NCBI RefSeq assembly: GCF_001758195.1
Contig: NZ_MASR01000001.1
Coordinates: forward strand, 372,001 to 436,000
DNA from: Pseudohongiella acticola
GTDB lineage: Bacteria > Pseudomonadota > Gammaproteobacteria > Pseudomonadales > Pseudohongiellaceae
Direction of reading: 5' to 3'
DNA: 64,000 nt
Part shown: piece by piece, positions 9,175-17,916 of the stretch
Numbering within the stretch: the stretch's first letter is position 1
Layout of the letters: the number at the start of each line of letters is the position of its first letter
Translations under genes and position numbers: made by a program
Notes under the pieces: model-generated
Seen by the model: only the letters and a program-made list of their open reading frames with translations
Told to the model about the DNA's origin: nothing
The model's database searches: none

Positions 9175-10011
9175 TTAGCTTCGGGCCTTGATGTGGATAG
9201 GCGCAAATGGTTCACTCTGTACGATGTCGACCAGCGAGTCCTTGATCAGCTCCATCACTGCCAGGAAAGTCACCACCACACCCAGGCGGCCCTCCTCACG
9301 CATCAGCAAAGATACCAGTGGAACGAATTTTTCAGATGACAGACGCACCAGGATTTCTGCCATTTTCTCGCGTGTCGATAAGGTTTCGCGCTGTATCTGA
9401 TGGTGCTCAAACATATCTGCACGCCGTAAAGCACCTGAAAGCGCCATCAGAATTTCCTGTAACTCAACAACAGGGTCAGGTGTATTACGTTCCAGCTGCG
9501 GCCCCTGAGCTCCAGCCAGAAAAACATCACGATCCAGCCGGGGCATCTGATCCAGGTCTTCCGCCGCTTTCTTGTAGCGCTCATATTCCTGCAGTCGACG
9601 AATCAACTGGGCACGCGGATCCTCTTCATCATCTTCTTCCTGGGTACTGCGCGGTAACAGCATGCGCGACTTGATTTCAGCAAGCATGGCTGCCATGACC
9701 AGATACTCAGCGGCGAGTTCAAACTGGTGAGACTCCATCAGGTCGACGTACGCCATATACTGCTCGGTAATCAACGCGACATCGATATCGAGAATATCAA
9801 TGTTCTGGCGTTTAATCAGGTACAACAACAGGTCGAGTGGTCCTTCAAACGCTTCCAGGAATACTTCCAGTGCATCTGGTGGTATGTACAGATCCTGAGG
9901 CAATTGAGTGATCGCTTTACCGGCAACATACGCAAACGGCATTTCATGTTGTGGTGGTGCGGCCACAATCTGAATATCGTTGCTATCGGACGATTCTGCC
10001 TGTTCGCTCAT
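9175..10011 (-). CDS. scpA: Segregation and condensation protein ScpA (kleisin)
   Basis: Kleisin that bridges the two SMC heads. The N-terminal signature is clear: EAFEGPLDLLLYLIKRQNIDILDI, then AAEYLVMAAMLAEIKSRMLLPR; the winged-helix end is near FLAVMELIKD. The open frame extends to 10206 inside trpS, but the ATG at 10011, with GGAG about nine bases upstream, gives the normal N-terminus and 278 residues. It follows trpS by 25 bases. The local smc gene is not in the window. Confidence 0.93.
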   Translation of the reverse strand: MSEQAESSDSNDIQIVAAPPQHEMPFAYVAGKAITQLPQDLYIPPDALEVFLEAFEGPLDLLLYLIKRQNIDILDIDVALITEQYMAYVDLMESHQFELAAEYLVMAAMLAEIKSRMLLPRSTQEEDDEEDPRAQLIRRLQEYERYKKAAEDLDQMPRLDRDVFLAGAQGPQLERNTPDPVVELQEILMALSGALRRADMFEHHQIQRETLSTREKMAEILVRLSSEKFVPLVSLLMREEGRLGVVVTFLAVMELIKDSLVDIVQSEPFAPIHIKARS

Positions 10012-10036
10012 CACAAATTTCTCCGTTGCGTCCGCT

Positions 10037-11251
10037 CTAACGGTACGACAACCCCATGGCTTCCCGGACATCCTGCAGGGTTTCGCGAGCGGACTCCCGC
10101 GCCTGCTCACATCCTTCGGCGATAATGCTGCGTACAATATCCGGGTCTTTCTCGTATTGCCGGGCGCGCTCCTGTATTGGCTCCAGTTCAGCTGCCACGG
10201 CATCAATCACTGGCTTTTTACAGGCCAGGCAACCGATCCCGGCACTGCGGCAACCCTGTTGCACCCAGGCCTTAGTGTCGTCATCTGAATAAACGTCGTG
10301 TAATTGCCAGACTGGACACTTGTCCGGATCACCGGGGTCTTTGAGGCGCACCCGGGCCGGATCCGTGGGCATGGTATTGATCTTTTTTGCCACATCGTCA
10401 ATCGGTTCACGCAAGGCAATGGTATTGCCATAAGACTTGGACATTTTCTGGCCATCCAGACCGGGCATTTTAGCTGCCGGGGTCAACAGAGCCTGGGGTT
10501 CGGCGAGAATCATTTTGCCACTCCCCTCAAGGTAGCCCAGCAAACGCTCGCGATCACCCAGAGAGATATTCTGCTGCTCTTTGATGAGCGCCTGCGCCCG
10601 TTCCAGCGCGTCATGATCGCCCTGCTCCTGATAGGCCGTTCGCAGATTGTTATAGATCCGCGCCGCCTTTTTACCCATTTTCTTCACCGCCGCTTCGGCG
10701 TTGTCTTCGAAGCCGGGCTCACGACCATATAAATGATTAAAGCGACGCGCGACCTCCCGGGTCAGTTCCACATGTGCCACCTGATCAGCGCCCACGGGTA
10801 CCTGACCGGCGCGATATATCAGTATGTCAGCACTTTGCAGTAACGGATATCCCAGAAAGCCATAGGTTTCCAGGTCCCTGTCACGCAGTTTTTCCTGTTG
10901 ATCCTTGTAGCTGGGTACACGTTCCAGCCAACCCAGCGGTGTCATCATCGACAGTAACAGATGCAGCTCTGCGTGTTCTGGCACTCTGGACTGAACAAAA
11001 ATCGAAGCGGAACCCGGGTTAACACCCGCGGCTAACCAGTCAATGACCATACTCAGAGCATTGTCACCGATCACCTGCGGGGTCGCATAGTGAGTGGTCA
11101 GTGCGTGCCAGTCGGCTACAAAAAAGAAACACTCGTACTCGTGCTGCAATTTTACCCAGTTTTTCAGAACACCGTGATAATGACCCAAATGCAGCTGTCC
11201 TGTCGGACGCATACCCGACAACACCCGTTTCTGCGATTCCACTGTAGACAA
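10037..11251 (-). CDS. trpS: Tryptophanyl-tRNA synthetase
   Basis: Class I aminoacyl-tRNA synthetase charging tRNA-Trp. The HIGH motif appears as HLGH in GQLHLGHYHG and the KMSKS loop as GQKMSKSYG. At about 400 residues it is the longer form found in Pseudomonas relatives, with an extended C-terminal part compared with the 334-residue E. coli enzyme. The frame opens with TTG at 11251; a GTG at 11242 is an alternative start, and both follow an AAGGGG-rich leader. It begins the trpS-scpA-scpB-rluB run. Confidence 0.95.
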   Translation of the reverse strand: MSTVESQKRVLSGMRPTGQLHLGHYHGVLKNWVKLQHEYECFFFVADWHALTTHYATPQVIGDNALSMVIDWLAAGVNPGSASIFVQSRVPEHAELHLLLSMMTPLGWLERVPSYKDQQEKLRDRDLETYGFLGYPLLQSADILIYRAGQVPVGADQVAHVELTREVARRFNHLYGREPGFEDNAEAAVKKMGKKAARIYNNLRTAYQEQGDHDALERAQALIKEQQNISLGDRERLLGYLEGSGKMILAEPQALLTPAAKMPGLDGQKMSKSYGNTIALREPIDDVAKKINTMPTDPARVRLKDPGDPDKCPVWQLHDVYSDDDTKAWVQQGCRSAGIGCLACKKPVIDAVAAELEPIQERARQYEKDPDIVRSIIAEGCEQARESARETLQDVREAMGLSYR

Positions 11252-11365
11252 ACCCCTTCCCTCTGCCAGCTGAGTGCCAGCCAGTCAAATATAGTTAATA
11301 CCTTAGCATTATCGCACGAAACACAGCGACAACCGCATCATCCTGTAATTCTGAACTTATCCGGA

Positions 11366-11986
11366 TCAGGTAAATGGAGCCGGATCACCTTTGCCGACAC
11401 GAACCACCACCGGTGCCCCGTCAACCAGGTCAATGACTGTTGATGGTTCAATCCCACAGGCGCCACTTTCAATAATCAGATCAACCAACTTGCCCAGCTT
11501 TTCTTCAATGTCATAAATTTCGGAAAGCGGCTGATCGTCGTCAGGCAGTATCAGACTGGTGCTCAATATCGGTTCGCCGACAGCTTCCAGTAATGCCTTT
11601 GCCACCGGATGCTCGGGGATTCGCAGACCGATTGTTTTTCGTTTCGGGTGCATCAGCCGACGCGGCACCTCAGCGGTGGCTGCCAGAATGAAGGTATACG
11701 GGCCTGGCGTGTACGCCTTTAACAATCGATAGGCGCTGTTGCTGACCTTTGCATAAGTGGCAATCGCCGACAAATCAGAGCAGATCAGCGTCATATTATG
11801 TTTTTCGCCGAGTTTGCGGATACGACGCACACGCTCCAGCGCGGCTTTATCGCCTATGTGGCATGCCAGCGCATAGGTCGAATCAGTCGGGTACACAATA
11901 ACCCCGCCTTGCTGCAGGCACTCTGCTGCCTGTTTTATCAGCCTGGGCTCGGGGTCAACTGGGTGAATTTCCAATGATAGTGCCAT
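11366..11986 (-). CDS. yciO: YciO-type Sua5/TsaC-fold protein
   Basis: Protein of 206 residues with the Sua5/YciO/YrdC fold that binds nucleotide and threonine-carbamoyl intermediates. It has the YciO-type pattern rather than the TsaC one: VIVYPTDSTYALAC, RRIRKLGEKHNMTLIC, PRRLMHPKRKTIGLRIPEH, and LSTSLILP. TsaC/Sua5 makes the threonylcarbamoyl-AMP for tRNA t6A; the role of YciO itself is not settled. It stands 114 bases upstream of trpS, so it may be the first gene of that transcript. Divergent from yciI. Confidence 0.9.
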   Translation of the reverse strand: MALSLEIHPVDPEPRLIKQAAECLQQGGVIVYPTDSTYALACHIGDKAALERVRRIRKLGEKHNMTLICSDLSAIATYAKVSNSAYRLLKAYTPGPYTFILAATAEVPRRLMHPKRKTIGLRIPEHPVAKALLEAVGEPILSTSLILPDDDQPLSEIYDIEEKLGKLVDLIIESGACGIEPSTVIDLVDGAPVVVRVGKGDPAPFT

Positions 11987-12182
11987 ACCGAATCGCTTTC
12001 TCTTTCGTGAATCCTGTAACCTGAAAAAAGAGCAGCCGCCGTATCAGCATTGCCTTCCGGACAACGATTTTCTATCATGCCGGTGGCTGCAAACCGGCAA
12101 CAATAACAGGCCGCTTTGCCAAAGTCGATGACTTGATCCAAGCCCCCATGCCATAGCTGCTGACACCTGCAAAAGGAATATT

Positions 12183-12482
12183 ATGTACTACGCCATTATC
12201 AGTGAAGACGTTGACAACAGCCTGCCCCTGCGCATTCAGGCCAGGCCCGCCCACCTGGTCAGAGTGGAAGCGCTGAAAGCATCCGGCAAACTCGTTATTG
12301 CCGGGCCGCATCCAGCCATTGACGATGAAAACCCTGATGCGGAAGGATTCTCCGGCAGTCTGATCATCGCCGAGTTCGACTCGATGGCGGCAGCCGAAGC
12401 CTGGGCGGCGGATGACCCCTATGTCGCGGCGGGTGTTTACAAAAAAGTGACCGTTAAACCCTTCCGTCAGGTCCTGCCCTGA
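12183..12482 (+). CDS. yciI: YciI family protein
   Basis: Small dimeric alpha/beta-barrel protein of 99 residues, related to muconolactone isomerase-fold enzymes. Family features are MYYAIISEDV at the start, the histidine/aspartate region AGPHPAIDDEN, and the C-terminal DDPYVAAGVY segment. AAGGA lies just upstream of the ATG. YciI function is not known in most bacteria. It is a single-gene unit divergent from yciO and convergent with the cyclophilin gene. Confidence 0.9.
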   Translation: MYYAIISEDVDNSLPLRIQARPAHLVRVEALKASGKLVIAGPHPAIDDENPDAEGFSGSLIIAEFDSMAAAEAWAADDPYVAAGVYKKVTVKPFRQVLP

Positions 12483-12542
12483 ACGTCGGAGCCAGACTAC
12501 TCTGAACCCGCGCCCGAACCCAAGACAGGGCCCGCCCGGAGT

Positions 12543-13142
12543 CTAGGGGGTCGGCGCCGGGCGGAGATCGGGGTAATTCTCATTGAGAACGGCATTCCAG
12601 CTCTCCAGCTGTCCCGCTTTCTGAGCCCACAAGGCACTGATATCGCCGGATATTGTGATGCGCTCAATGATATCGCCAGCACGCAGACTATTGACAACAT
12701 CCATACCCTGAGTCACCCCACCGAAGACTGAATGCAGGCCATCGAGATGTGGCGTGCGCACATGCGTGATGAAGAACTGGCTGCCCTCTGTACCGGGCCC
12801 CGAATTAGCCATGGAGATCACACCCGGTCGATTGTGGCGCAAGTGAGTCTCACCGCTGAAGCGATAACCCGGCGTTCCGGTGCCGGTACCCAGTGGATCG
12901 CCACCCTGAATCATGAAGCGCGGCTCAAACCGATGAAAGCTTAAGCCATCGTAAAAGCCACGACGAGCGAGGTTAACAAAGTTGGCAACGGTCGTCGGCG
13001 CTGCGCGCGCGTTCAACTCCAACTCAATTTCTCCCTTACTGGTACTGATAAGCGCCGATAAAGGCTGGCCAAACGCATTTGGCACAGGCGCCAGCAGCGT
13101 CACCGCCAGCAAAACAATAGACACAAGATTGCCTGTTTTCAT
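12543..13142 (-). CDS. Exported cyclophilin-type peptidyl-prolyl isomerase
   Basis: Cyclophilin of 199 residues that catalyses proline isomerisation, here probably in the periplasm. Residues 1-25 form a Sec signal peptide with a hydrophobic core and a likely cut after AFG. The mature part has FHRFEPRFMIQGGDP with the catalytic arginine and phenylalanine, GSQFFITHV, and LDGLHSVFG, as in PpiA/PpiB. The start overlaps the xthA stop by four bases, so both are expressed together, which is an odd pairing of a periplasmic foldase with a DNA repair enzyme. Confidence 0.92.
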   Translation of the reverse strand: MKTGNLVSIVLLAVTLLAPVPNAFGQPLSALISTSKGEIELELNARAAPTTVANFVNLARRGFYDGLSFHRFEPRFMIQGGDPLGTGTGTPGYRFSGETHLRHNRPGVISMANSGPGTEGSQFFITHVRTPHLDGLHSVFGGVTQGMDVVNSLRAGDIIERITISGDISALWAQKAGQLESWNAVLNENYPDLRPAPTP

Positions 13143-13954
13143 GATATAGCCTCCTCCAGCGGGTCCTTCTGTTGCAGTAGCGACAGCGTAACCGGCGCAT
13201 GGTCCGAAAAATACGCGTCAGTATATATGGTTGCCGACGCAACCGCAGGCGCCAATGCCGGGCTAATGACATGATAGTCGAGCCGCCAACCAACATTTTT
13301 GGCTCTGGCCTGCCCCCGGTTGGACCACCAGCTGTACTGGCCTTCTGATTTATTTACCAGTCTGAACGCATCAACAAAACCCAATTCGTCATATAACTGG
13401 TCCAGCCAGGCCCGCTCCTCCGGCAGAAACCCGGGGTTCTTGCGGTTTGCTCGCCAATTTCTGAGATCAATCTCCTTATGACACATGTTCCAGTCCGCGC
13501 AAATCACATAATCTCTGCCATCAGTGCGCAATGCCTGCAAGTGCTGCATAAACAGGTCCAGAAAACGGAATTTAACTGCCTGCCTGACTTCACCACTGGA
13601 GCCTGAGGGCATATACAGCGAGATCACGCTAAGGTTGCCAAAATCAGCCTGAATAAAGCGACCTTCTCTGTCCGCAAAATCCCAGCCCAGGCCTTTGATC
13701 ACACGGTCGGGTTTCTGCCGACTGTAAATGGCGACACCTGCGTAACCCTTTTTCTCTGCATCATAGTAGTGGCAATGATAGTTCTCTGGAAAGAATGGGC
13801 CTTCCCGTAGTTGCGCCTCGTGTGCCCGAGTTTCCTGAAGGCAAACCACATCCGGCGCATGCTGCTCCAGCCAATCAAAGAAGCCTTTTCTGGCCGCAGA
13901 GCGCACGCCGTTGCAATTAAACGTGGTGATGCTGATCTGTTTACCGCATTTCAT
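13139..13954 (-). CDS. xthA: Exodeoxyribonuclease III family AP endonuclease
   Basis: Member of the exonuclease III/AP endonuclease family in base-excision repair. Visible catalytic residues: the asparagine in TFNCNGVRSA, the glutamate in CLQETRA, the tyrosine in YMPSGSS, DWN in ICADWNMCHKEIDLRNW, and the terminal SDHAP. Length is 271 residues, normal for the family. The segment KEIDLRNWRANRKNPGFLPEERAWLD is typical of the XthA/ExoA branch. The ATG at 13954 has no clear Shine-Dalgarno. Its upstream region contains the GTTACT repeats. Confidence 0.93.
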   Translation of the reverse strand: MKCGKQISITTFNCNGVRSAARKGFFDWLEQHAPDVVCLQETRAHEAQLREGPFFPENYHCHYYDAEKKGYAGVAIYSRQKPDRVIKGLGWDFADREGRFIQADFGNLSVISLYMPSGSSGEVRQAVKFRFLDLFMQHLQALRTDGRDYVICADWNMCHKEIDLRNWRANRKNPGFLPEERAWLDQLYDELGFVDAFRLVNKSEGQYSWWSNRGQARAKNVGWRLDYHVISPALAPAVASATIYTDAYFSDHAPVTLSLLQQKDPLEEAIS

Positions 13955-13963
13955 CGTTTAAAC

Positions 13964-14070
13964 GTTACTTTCTATCGGAAATGTGAATATTTAACCATAT
14001 ATGTGTTACTTATAGCCCCATTTGTGTTACTATGCGCACAGTTACTGAGGTGCACAACGCCAAAAGTAAC
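13964..14070. promoter_or_regulatory. GTTACT repeat array between xthA and small membrane ORFs
   Basis: GTTACT occurs in direct orientation at 13964-13969, 14005-14010, 14026-14031 and 14041-14046, and inverted (AGTAAC) at 14065-14070. The middle two are part of a nine-base TGTGTTACT repeated with a 21-base period (14002-14010 and 14023-14031), two helical turns. They lie between the divergent xthA and the small ORF at 14114. A binding site for an unidentified regulator is inferred; chance in an AT-rich promoter is the alternative. Confidence 0.4.
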
Positions 14071-14113
14071 AAAAACCCAAATATGAACGTCTCACCCACA
14101 AGGAGAACACCTC

Positions 14114-14215
14114 ATGAGCGAACTTATCATCAGCGCACGAGCCGCATTAGTTACTGCAGCCATCGTTACCGCGTCTGTTGCAGTCCCTGTTCTGACCATT
14201 CTGGCAGCGCAGTAA
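14114..14215 (+). CDS. Small hydrophobic membrane peptide, 33 residues
   Basis: Not recognised. ATG at 14114 follows AAGGAG (14100-14105) at eight bases, a near-ideal ribosome site, and the frame ends at a TAA. After MSELIISAR the product is almost entirely Ala, Val, Thr, Leu and Ile, fitting a single transmembrane helix. The N-terminal acidic and arginine residues are the only charges. A second small hydrophobic ORF follows 88 bases downstream. Candidate roles for such peptides include membrane-complex subunits and type I toxins, but nothing here decides between them. Confidence 0.6.
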   Translation: MSELIISARAALVTAAIVTASVAVPVLTILAAQ

Positions 14216-14303
14216 AAATAAGCACCTGGCGATAAACCCGCTGCATTCAGAGGATTATCACTAGGGGGTCTTACAGACAGCCCACCCTGAACGGGAGCTT
14301 ATT

Positions 14304-14417
14304 ATGATAGATCAGATCAGCCACGAGTCTGCAGGCGTATTGATGTTGAATATGCTGGCCGTGACTCTGTTTTTAGCATTACCCGCGTGGACGGTTTTTA
14401 CAGCATCAGCCCTCTGA
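14304..14417 (+). CDS. Second small membrane peptide, 37 residues
   Basis: Not recognised. The ATG at 14304 has GGGAG six bases upstream; the stop is TGA at 14415-14417. After a polar start (MIDQISHES) the chain is hydrophobic to the end, including LAVTLFLALPAWTVF, so one transmembrane helix is expected. It is not similar by eye to the 33-residue peptide beyond its hydrophobic nature. It is followed directly by a hairpin and the end of moaB on the other strand. Confidence 0.55.
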   Translation: MIDQISHESAGVLMLNMLAVTLFLALPAWTVFTASAL

Positions 14418-14440
14418 ACTTTTCGTCTCGATTGAAAAGT
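14418..14440. terminator. AT-rich hairpin between the small ORF and moaB
   Basis: ACTTTTC and GAAAAGT form a seven-base-pair stem with a nine-base loop immediately after the stop of the small ORF and touching the moaB stop. It could serve as a weak two-way transcript end. The stem is AT-rich and lacks a distinct U-run beyond itself. Confidence 0.35.
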
Positions 14441-14961
14441 CAGCTACCGGGCTGGTGCACATTTTTCAGCTTATCCACGAAATGACAAGGCTTATGCCGA
14501 CTGTCCAGTTGTTGTTCGATCAACCCTTCCCATGCAGTACGGCATGCCCCGGTCGACCCCGGCATGCAAAATACGATAGCGCCATTACTCATTCCTGCAA
14601 ACGCCCTTGACTGTACTGTTGAACTGCCAATCTCGGCATGGGACAGGTAGCGGAAAATCTCACCAAAACCATCAATATGCATATCCAGTAACGGCGTCAC
14701 TGCCTTGACTGTATTGTCTCGCGCCGTGAACCCTGTTCCCCCGGTGACCAGAATCGCCTGCACCTGGTCGTCAGCAATCAGGCTCGCTATCAACGCTCGC
14801 AATTTGTAGGTGTCATCTTTGATAATGATTTTGTGGAGGAGACGGTGACCTGCATTTTCCAGTTGTTCCGCCAGATAACGGCCGGAACTGTCTGTGTCTT
14901 CGGTGCGCGTGTCGGAAACCGTTACAACGGCGGCATTTACCGCAATAGAGTTACTGCTCAT
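14440..14961 (-). CDS. moaB: Molybdenum cofactor biosynthesis protein MoaB
   Basis: Member of the MoaB/Mog family that in bacteria adenylylates molybdopterin or supports that step. Of 173 residues, the conserved parts are VSDTRTEDTDSSG near the start, ILVTGGTGFTARDNT, and the end loop FCMPGSTGACRTAWE that holds the substrate. Ten bases separate it from moaA upstream, so the two are one transcript. The family assignment is firm; MoaB versus Mog is based on length and the moaA neighbour. Confidence 0.93.
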   Translation of the reverse strand: MSSNSIAVNAAVVTVSDTRTEDTDSSGRYLAEQLENAGHRLLHKIIIKDDTYKLRALIASLIADDQVQAILVTGGTGFTARDNTVKAVTPLLDMHIDGFGEIFRYLSHAEIGSSTVQSRAFAGMSNGAIVFCMPGSTGACRTAWEGLIEQQLDSRHKPCHFVDKLKNVHQPGS

Positions 14962-14971
14962 CAGTGACCTG

Positions 14972-16045
14972 TCAGCCTCCTGTCATGTTCATCAGGCGCA
15001 CCGGTTGTGCGTAATCCTGTTCATAAAAATGATGTCGCTCCGGTTTCAGGTCCATTGCCGCAATTATGGCCTGCTTCAACGCATCGCTGACGGGCGTTTC
15101 GCTGGCTCGTTCCAGACTTGCCAGCTCGTCCTGAATCGCGGCGTCACTGCCCTGCCGCAGCACCGAGCGCAGATCGGCGGAGTGCTCGTTGCCCAGACAC
15201 AGCAGCAGGCGCCCTTCGACGGTGACGCGCACGCGATTACAGTCAGCGCAGAAGTTATGTGACATGGGGGATATAAAGCCAATACGACTTTTTTGACCCG
15301 GAATCTGAAAATACTTGGACGGGCCTGCTGTGGTTGCTGCGCTGTTAACCAGCGTGTAACGCGATTCAATTCGCTCACGGACCCAGTCATTGCTGCACAC
15401 AGTATCTTCACGGGCATGGTCTGAGGCCTGCCCCAGCGGCATTTCTTCAATAAACGCGATATCAATATCGTGATTTACCGCATAATCGGTCAGAGCAAGA
15501 ATTTCATCCTCGTTGTAACCTTTCATGATCACAGCGTTAAGCCGAATTCGGTCGAAGCCGACTTTGCGTGCGGCCTCAATGCCCGACAGCACCTTGTCCA
15601 GGCGCCCTACGCGCGTAATACGTTTGAAGCGCTCACTATCAAGACTGTCGATGCTGATGTTGATGCGATTCACCCCGGCATCCCGCAATGGAGCCGCCAG
15701 TTTGCCCAGCTGAGCGCCATTGGTTGTCAGCAGTAGCTCCTGCAAACCGGGCAAGCGACCCAATGCCTGAATAAGCGACATCACGTTGTTACGCACCAGG
15801 GGCTCGCCGCCCGTCAGCCGAAGTTTGGTGACACCCAGTTCGGTAAACGCACGGCCGACACTGTAGATCTCTTCCAGCGTCAGCACCTGTTGGCGAGGCA
15901 AAAATTGCATGTCTTCAGTCATGCAGTAAACACAACGGAAATCACATCGATCAGTCACTGACAGCCGCACATAATCAACTCGCCGACCAAAGCGGTCGAT
16001 CAGCGAAGGTGCTTGTGCTGTATCAGTATCATCAGGTCGGGGCAT
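14972..16045 (-). CDS. moaA: GTP 3',8-cyclase MoaA (radical SAM)
   Basis: Radical SAM enzyme starting molybdenum cofactor synthesis by converting GTP to 3',8-cyclo-GTP, which MoaC then turns into cyclic pyranopterin. The SAM cluster motif is CDFRCVYC near residue 33-40; [11 protein letters not shown] and NISIDSLD follow; the second cluster is in [11 protein letters not shown] plus the later cysteine in LLLCLG. The chain ends in Gly-Gly, which is needed for activity in MoaA. The polar N-terminal 18 residues are extra. No moaC, moaD or moaE is in the window. Confidence 0.96.
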   Translation of the reverse strand: MPRPDDTDTAQAPSLIDRFGRRVDYVRLSVTDRCDFRCVYCMTEDMQFLPRQQVLTLEEIYSVGRAFTELGVTKLRLTGGEPLVRNNVMSLIQALGRLPGLQELLLTTNGAQLGKLAAPLRDAGVNRINISIDSLDSERFKRITRVGRLDKVLSGIEAARKVGFDRIRLNAVIMKGYNEDEILALTDYAVNHDIDIAFIEEMPLGQASDHAREDTVCSNDWVRERIESRYTLVNSAATTAGPSKYFQIPGQKSRIGFISPMSHNFCADCNRVRVTVEGRLLLCLGNEHSADLRSVLRQGSDAAIQDELASLERASETPVSDALKQAIIAAMDLKPERHHFYEQDYAQPVRLMNMTGG

Positions 16046-16086
16046 AAAAACTCGAATTCTTTAGTAGCATGGGCCTACTGACTGCA

Positions 16087-17358
16087 TCAGGGCAGCGCAT
16101 CGGCAATTTGCATTTGCAGCCGGACCGGCTCATCGTCGGAGAGTTGCAGTGTCGGCGATCGCACCTGGAAGTCTCCTGATTGTACATCGGCTGACCCACT
16201 GAGCGAAACCGTCGCCACTATGGTGACTTCCTCAGCTGAAGAGAGATTAAAGGGTCCGACAGCATTGGCATCCGACAAGCTAACCACCGCAGGCAGATCG
16301 GCGACTGTCAGCACCTGTGCTGCCAGAGGCGGACCTGTCATCTCAACATTACGTGCGGACACAAACACCCGGGTATCAGGCGCAAACTCCAGTTCCGGCT
16401 GCAGCGACAGACTGATCTCGACTCGTGGACCCTGAAGACTATCAATCGTTTCTCCGGCCGCAGCCATTCGCTGCTGAGCCTCTGCCATCATCTGTTGCAG
16501 AAACTGCCTGTCATCCTGATTCCGGGACATGCCCAGCAATTGTTGCCAGTACGTTATTGCACCCTGATAGTTTTCATTCACAAAGGCATCAGCGCCCAGC
16601 AGTTGCAGCACCGATTGTTCTGCCGGGTTCAGGCGTTGAGCCTGATCAATAATTGCCTGGACTTCCTGTGTTATCTGTTGCCCGGAAGAAATGTAGGCAG
16701 CCTGCGCGTACTGTCCCAGAACAATAGCCCGATCCTGCTCATTTTCAATATTCGCCGCTGCCCGCTCAAACGCCTGGGCGGCCTCATTTATCTGACCGAG
16801 GCTGACCAGATGTCGAGCCAGGTAGTACCAGGCCCAGCCGTTCCGGGCGTCTTCCTCGATAATTGCACCCAATTCAAAAATCAGGTCTCGAAGCTCTTCC
16901 GGATCACCCTGGTTATCCCGACTGCGTTCAAATACATCCGCGATCTCCAGGTCTCGCTCAAAACCCCAGACGCCGTAGAGATAAAATGCCAGCGGCAGCA
17001 TCAGCACGATGGTTAATACCGGTAGCAACCGTGACGGTGCCAGCAATGCCGAAAACCCGGGCGTTTGTGCTCGTGCAGGAGCCGATTCTTTCTCTGCTGT
17101 TTCCGGTTTAATATCTGCCAGCAGGGTTCGTTGCAGTTCTGCTTTTAGTGCCTGATACTGCTCGTCATCCAGAGCCCCGCCCTCACGCTCTGCATCCAGC
17201 TCGGCCAGTCTTTCCTCAAAAATCATCAGATTCGCCGAGTCCCGATGAAATTGCCCACCACTAACCGCATGTTTCTGTTGCATCGCAAACCGCACGACCG
17301 GCACCAGCACAAAAAGTACCGCGAGCAACATGAGTAGCAGACTGACTATCCAGAACAA
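16087..17358 (-). CDS. ccmI: Cytochrome c maturation protein CcmI
   Basis: Apocytochrome c chaperone of the heme ligation complex. The product of 423 residues has two N-terminal membrane helices (about 1-25 and 100-125), a leucine-zipper-like stretch between them (FEERLAELDAEREGG..), periplasmic TPR repeats (about 160-290) and a beta-rich C-terminal domain. The start is a TTG at 17358 with AAGG seven bases upstream; starting at the next ATG would destroy the first helix. It is the last gene of the ccm run, 48 bases after ccmH. Confidence 0.9.
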   Translation of the reverse strand: MFWIVSLLLMLLAVLFVLVPVVRFAMQQKHAVSGGQFHRDSANLMIFEERLAELDAEREGGALDDEQYQALKAELQRTLLADIKPETAEKESAPARAQTPGFSALLAPSRLLPVLTIVLMLPLAFYLYGVWGFERDLEIADVFERSRDNQGDPEELRDLIFELGAIIEEDARNGWAWYYLARHLVSLGQINEAAQAFERAAANIENEQDRAIVLGQYAQAAYISSGQQITQEVQAIIDQAQRLNPAEQSVLQLLGADAFVNENYQGAITYWQQLLGMSRNQDDRQFLQQMMAEAQQRMAAAGETIDSLQGPRVEISLSLQPELEFAPDTRVFVSARNVEMTGPPLAAQVLTVADLPAVVSLSDANAVGPFNLSSAEEVTIVATVSLSGSADVQSGDFQVRSPTLQLSDDEPVRLQMQIADALP

Positions 17359-17406
17359 ATTATCACCTTCTTGGCAGTGGGAGGGGTTGGTAAGGGCGTC
17401 TTAGCG

Positions 17407-17916
17407 CTAGTCCTGTCCTGTTTTCGCTTTTTCAGCAAGAAGCTGTTTTAGCCGGACTTCTTCATCGTCGCTGAGCGACCCGGATGCTTGCGGGGTTTCT
17501 TTGCCGCTTCGTTTCATAATCGAATACGCAGCCCAGATACCGATGAGCAAGAACAGCAACGGACCAAACCAGAGCAGAACTGTCTCCAGCGTCAGTCGTG
17601 GTCGATACAAAATAAAGTCTCCATATCGGGCCAGCATGAACGCTTCAATTTCCTGATCCGTCTGCCCCTCAATGATCATGCGATAGATTTCGCGTCGCAG
17701 ATCCGCAGCAACGCCACCTGGCGAGCTGGTCAGATTGGCGTTCTGACACATGGGGCAACGAAACTCGTTGGACAGAGCACGGAAGCGCTGCTCCTGCTCT
17801 GCCGTTTCAAACTCATAAACATCAACCGCCGCCTGTGTGTCTTCGCTGTGCAGTGGTATCAGCAACACGAGTGATAATAGCAAGGCGAAGCTTTTTAGTA
17901 ATGAACGACGCATCAT
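17407..17916 (-). CDS. ccmH: Cytochrome c maturation protein CcmH
   Basis: Thiol-disulfide oxidoreductase that reduces apocytochrome c or resolves its mixed disulfide before heme attachment. The 169-residue product has a signal peptide, the active-site motif FRCPMCQN (usual form LRCxxCQN) in the three-helix periplasmic domain, then one membrane helix (about 112-132) and a cytoplasmic tail. The start lies within the ccmG stop (four-base overlap). Confidence 0.95.
   Translation of the reverse strand: MMRRSLLKSFALLLSLVLLIPLHSEDTQAAVDVYEFETAEQEQRFRALSNEFRCPMCQNANLTSSPGGVAADLRREIYRMIIEGQTDQEIEAFMLARYGDFILYRPRLTLETVLLWFGPLLFLLIGIWAAYSIMKRSGKETPQASGSLSDDEEVRLKQLLAEKAKTGQD

Noticed and set aside
11260-11276. 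TGGCAC-like motif with GG and GC ten bases apart before trpS (minus strand)
   Set aside because: The -12 part reads TGGC and not TTGC, the site is within an imperfect repeat of CTGGC, and a housekeeping synthetase under sigma-54 is unlikely.
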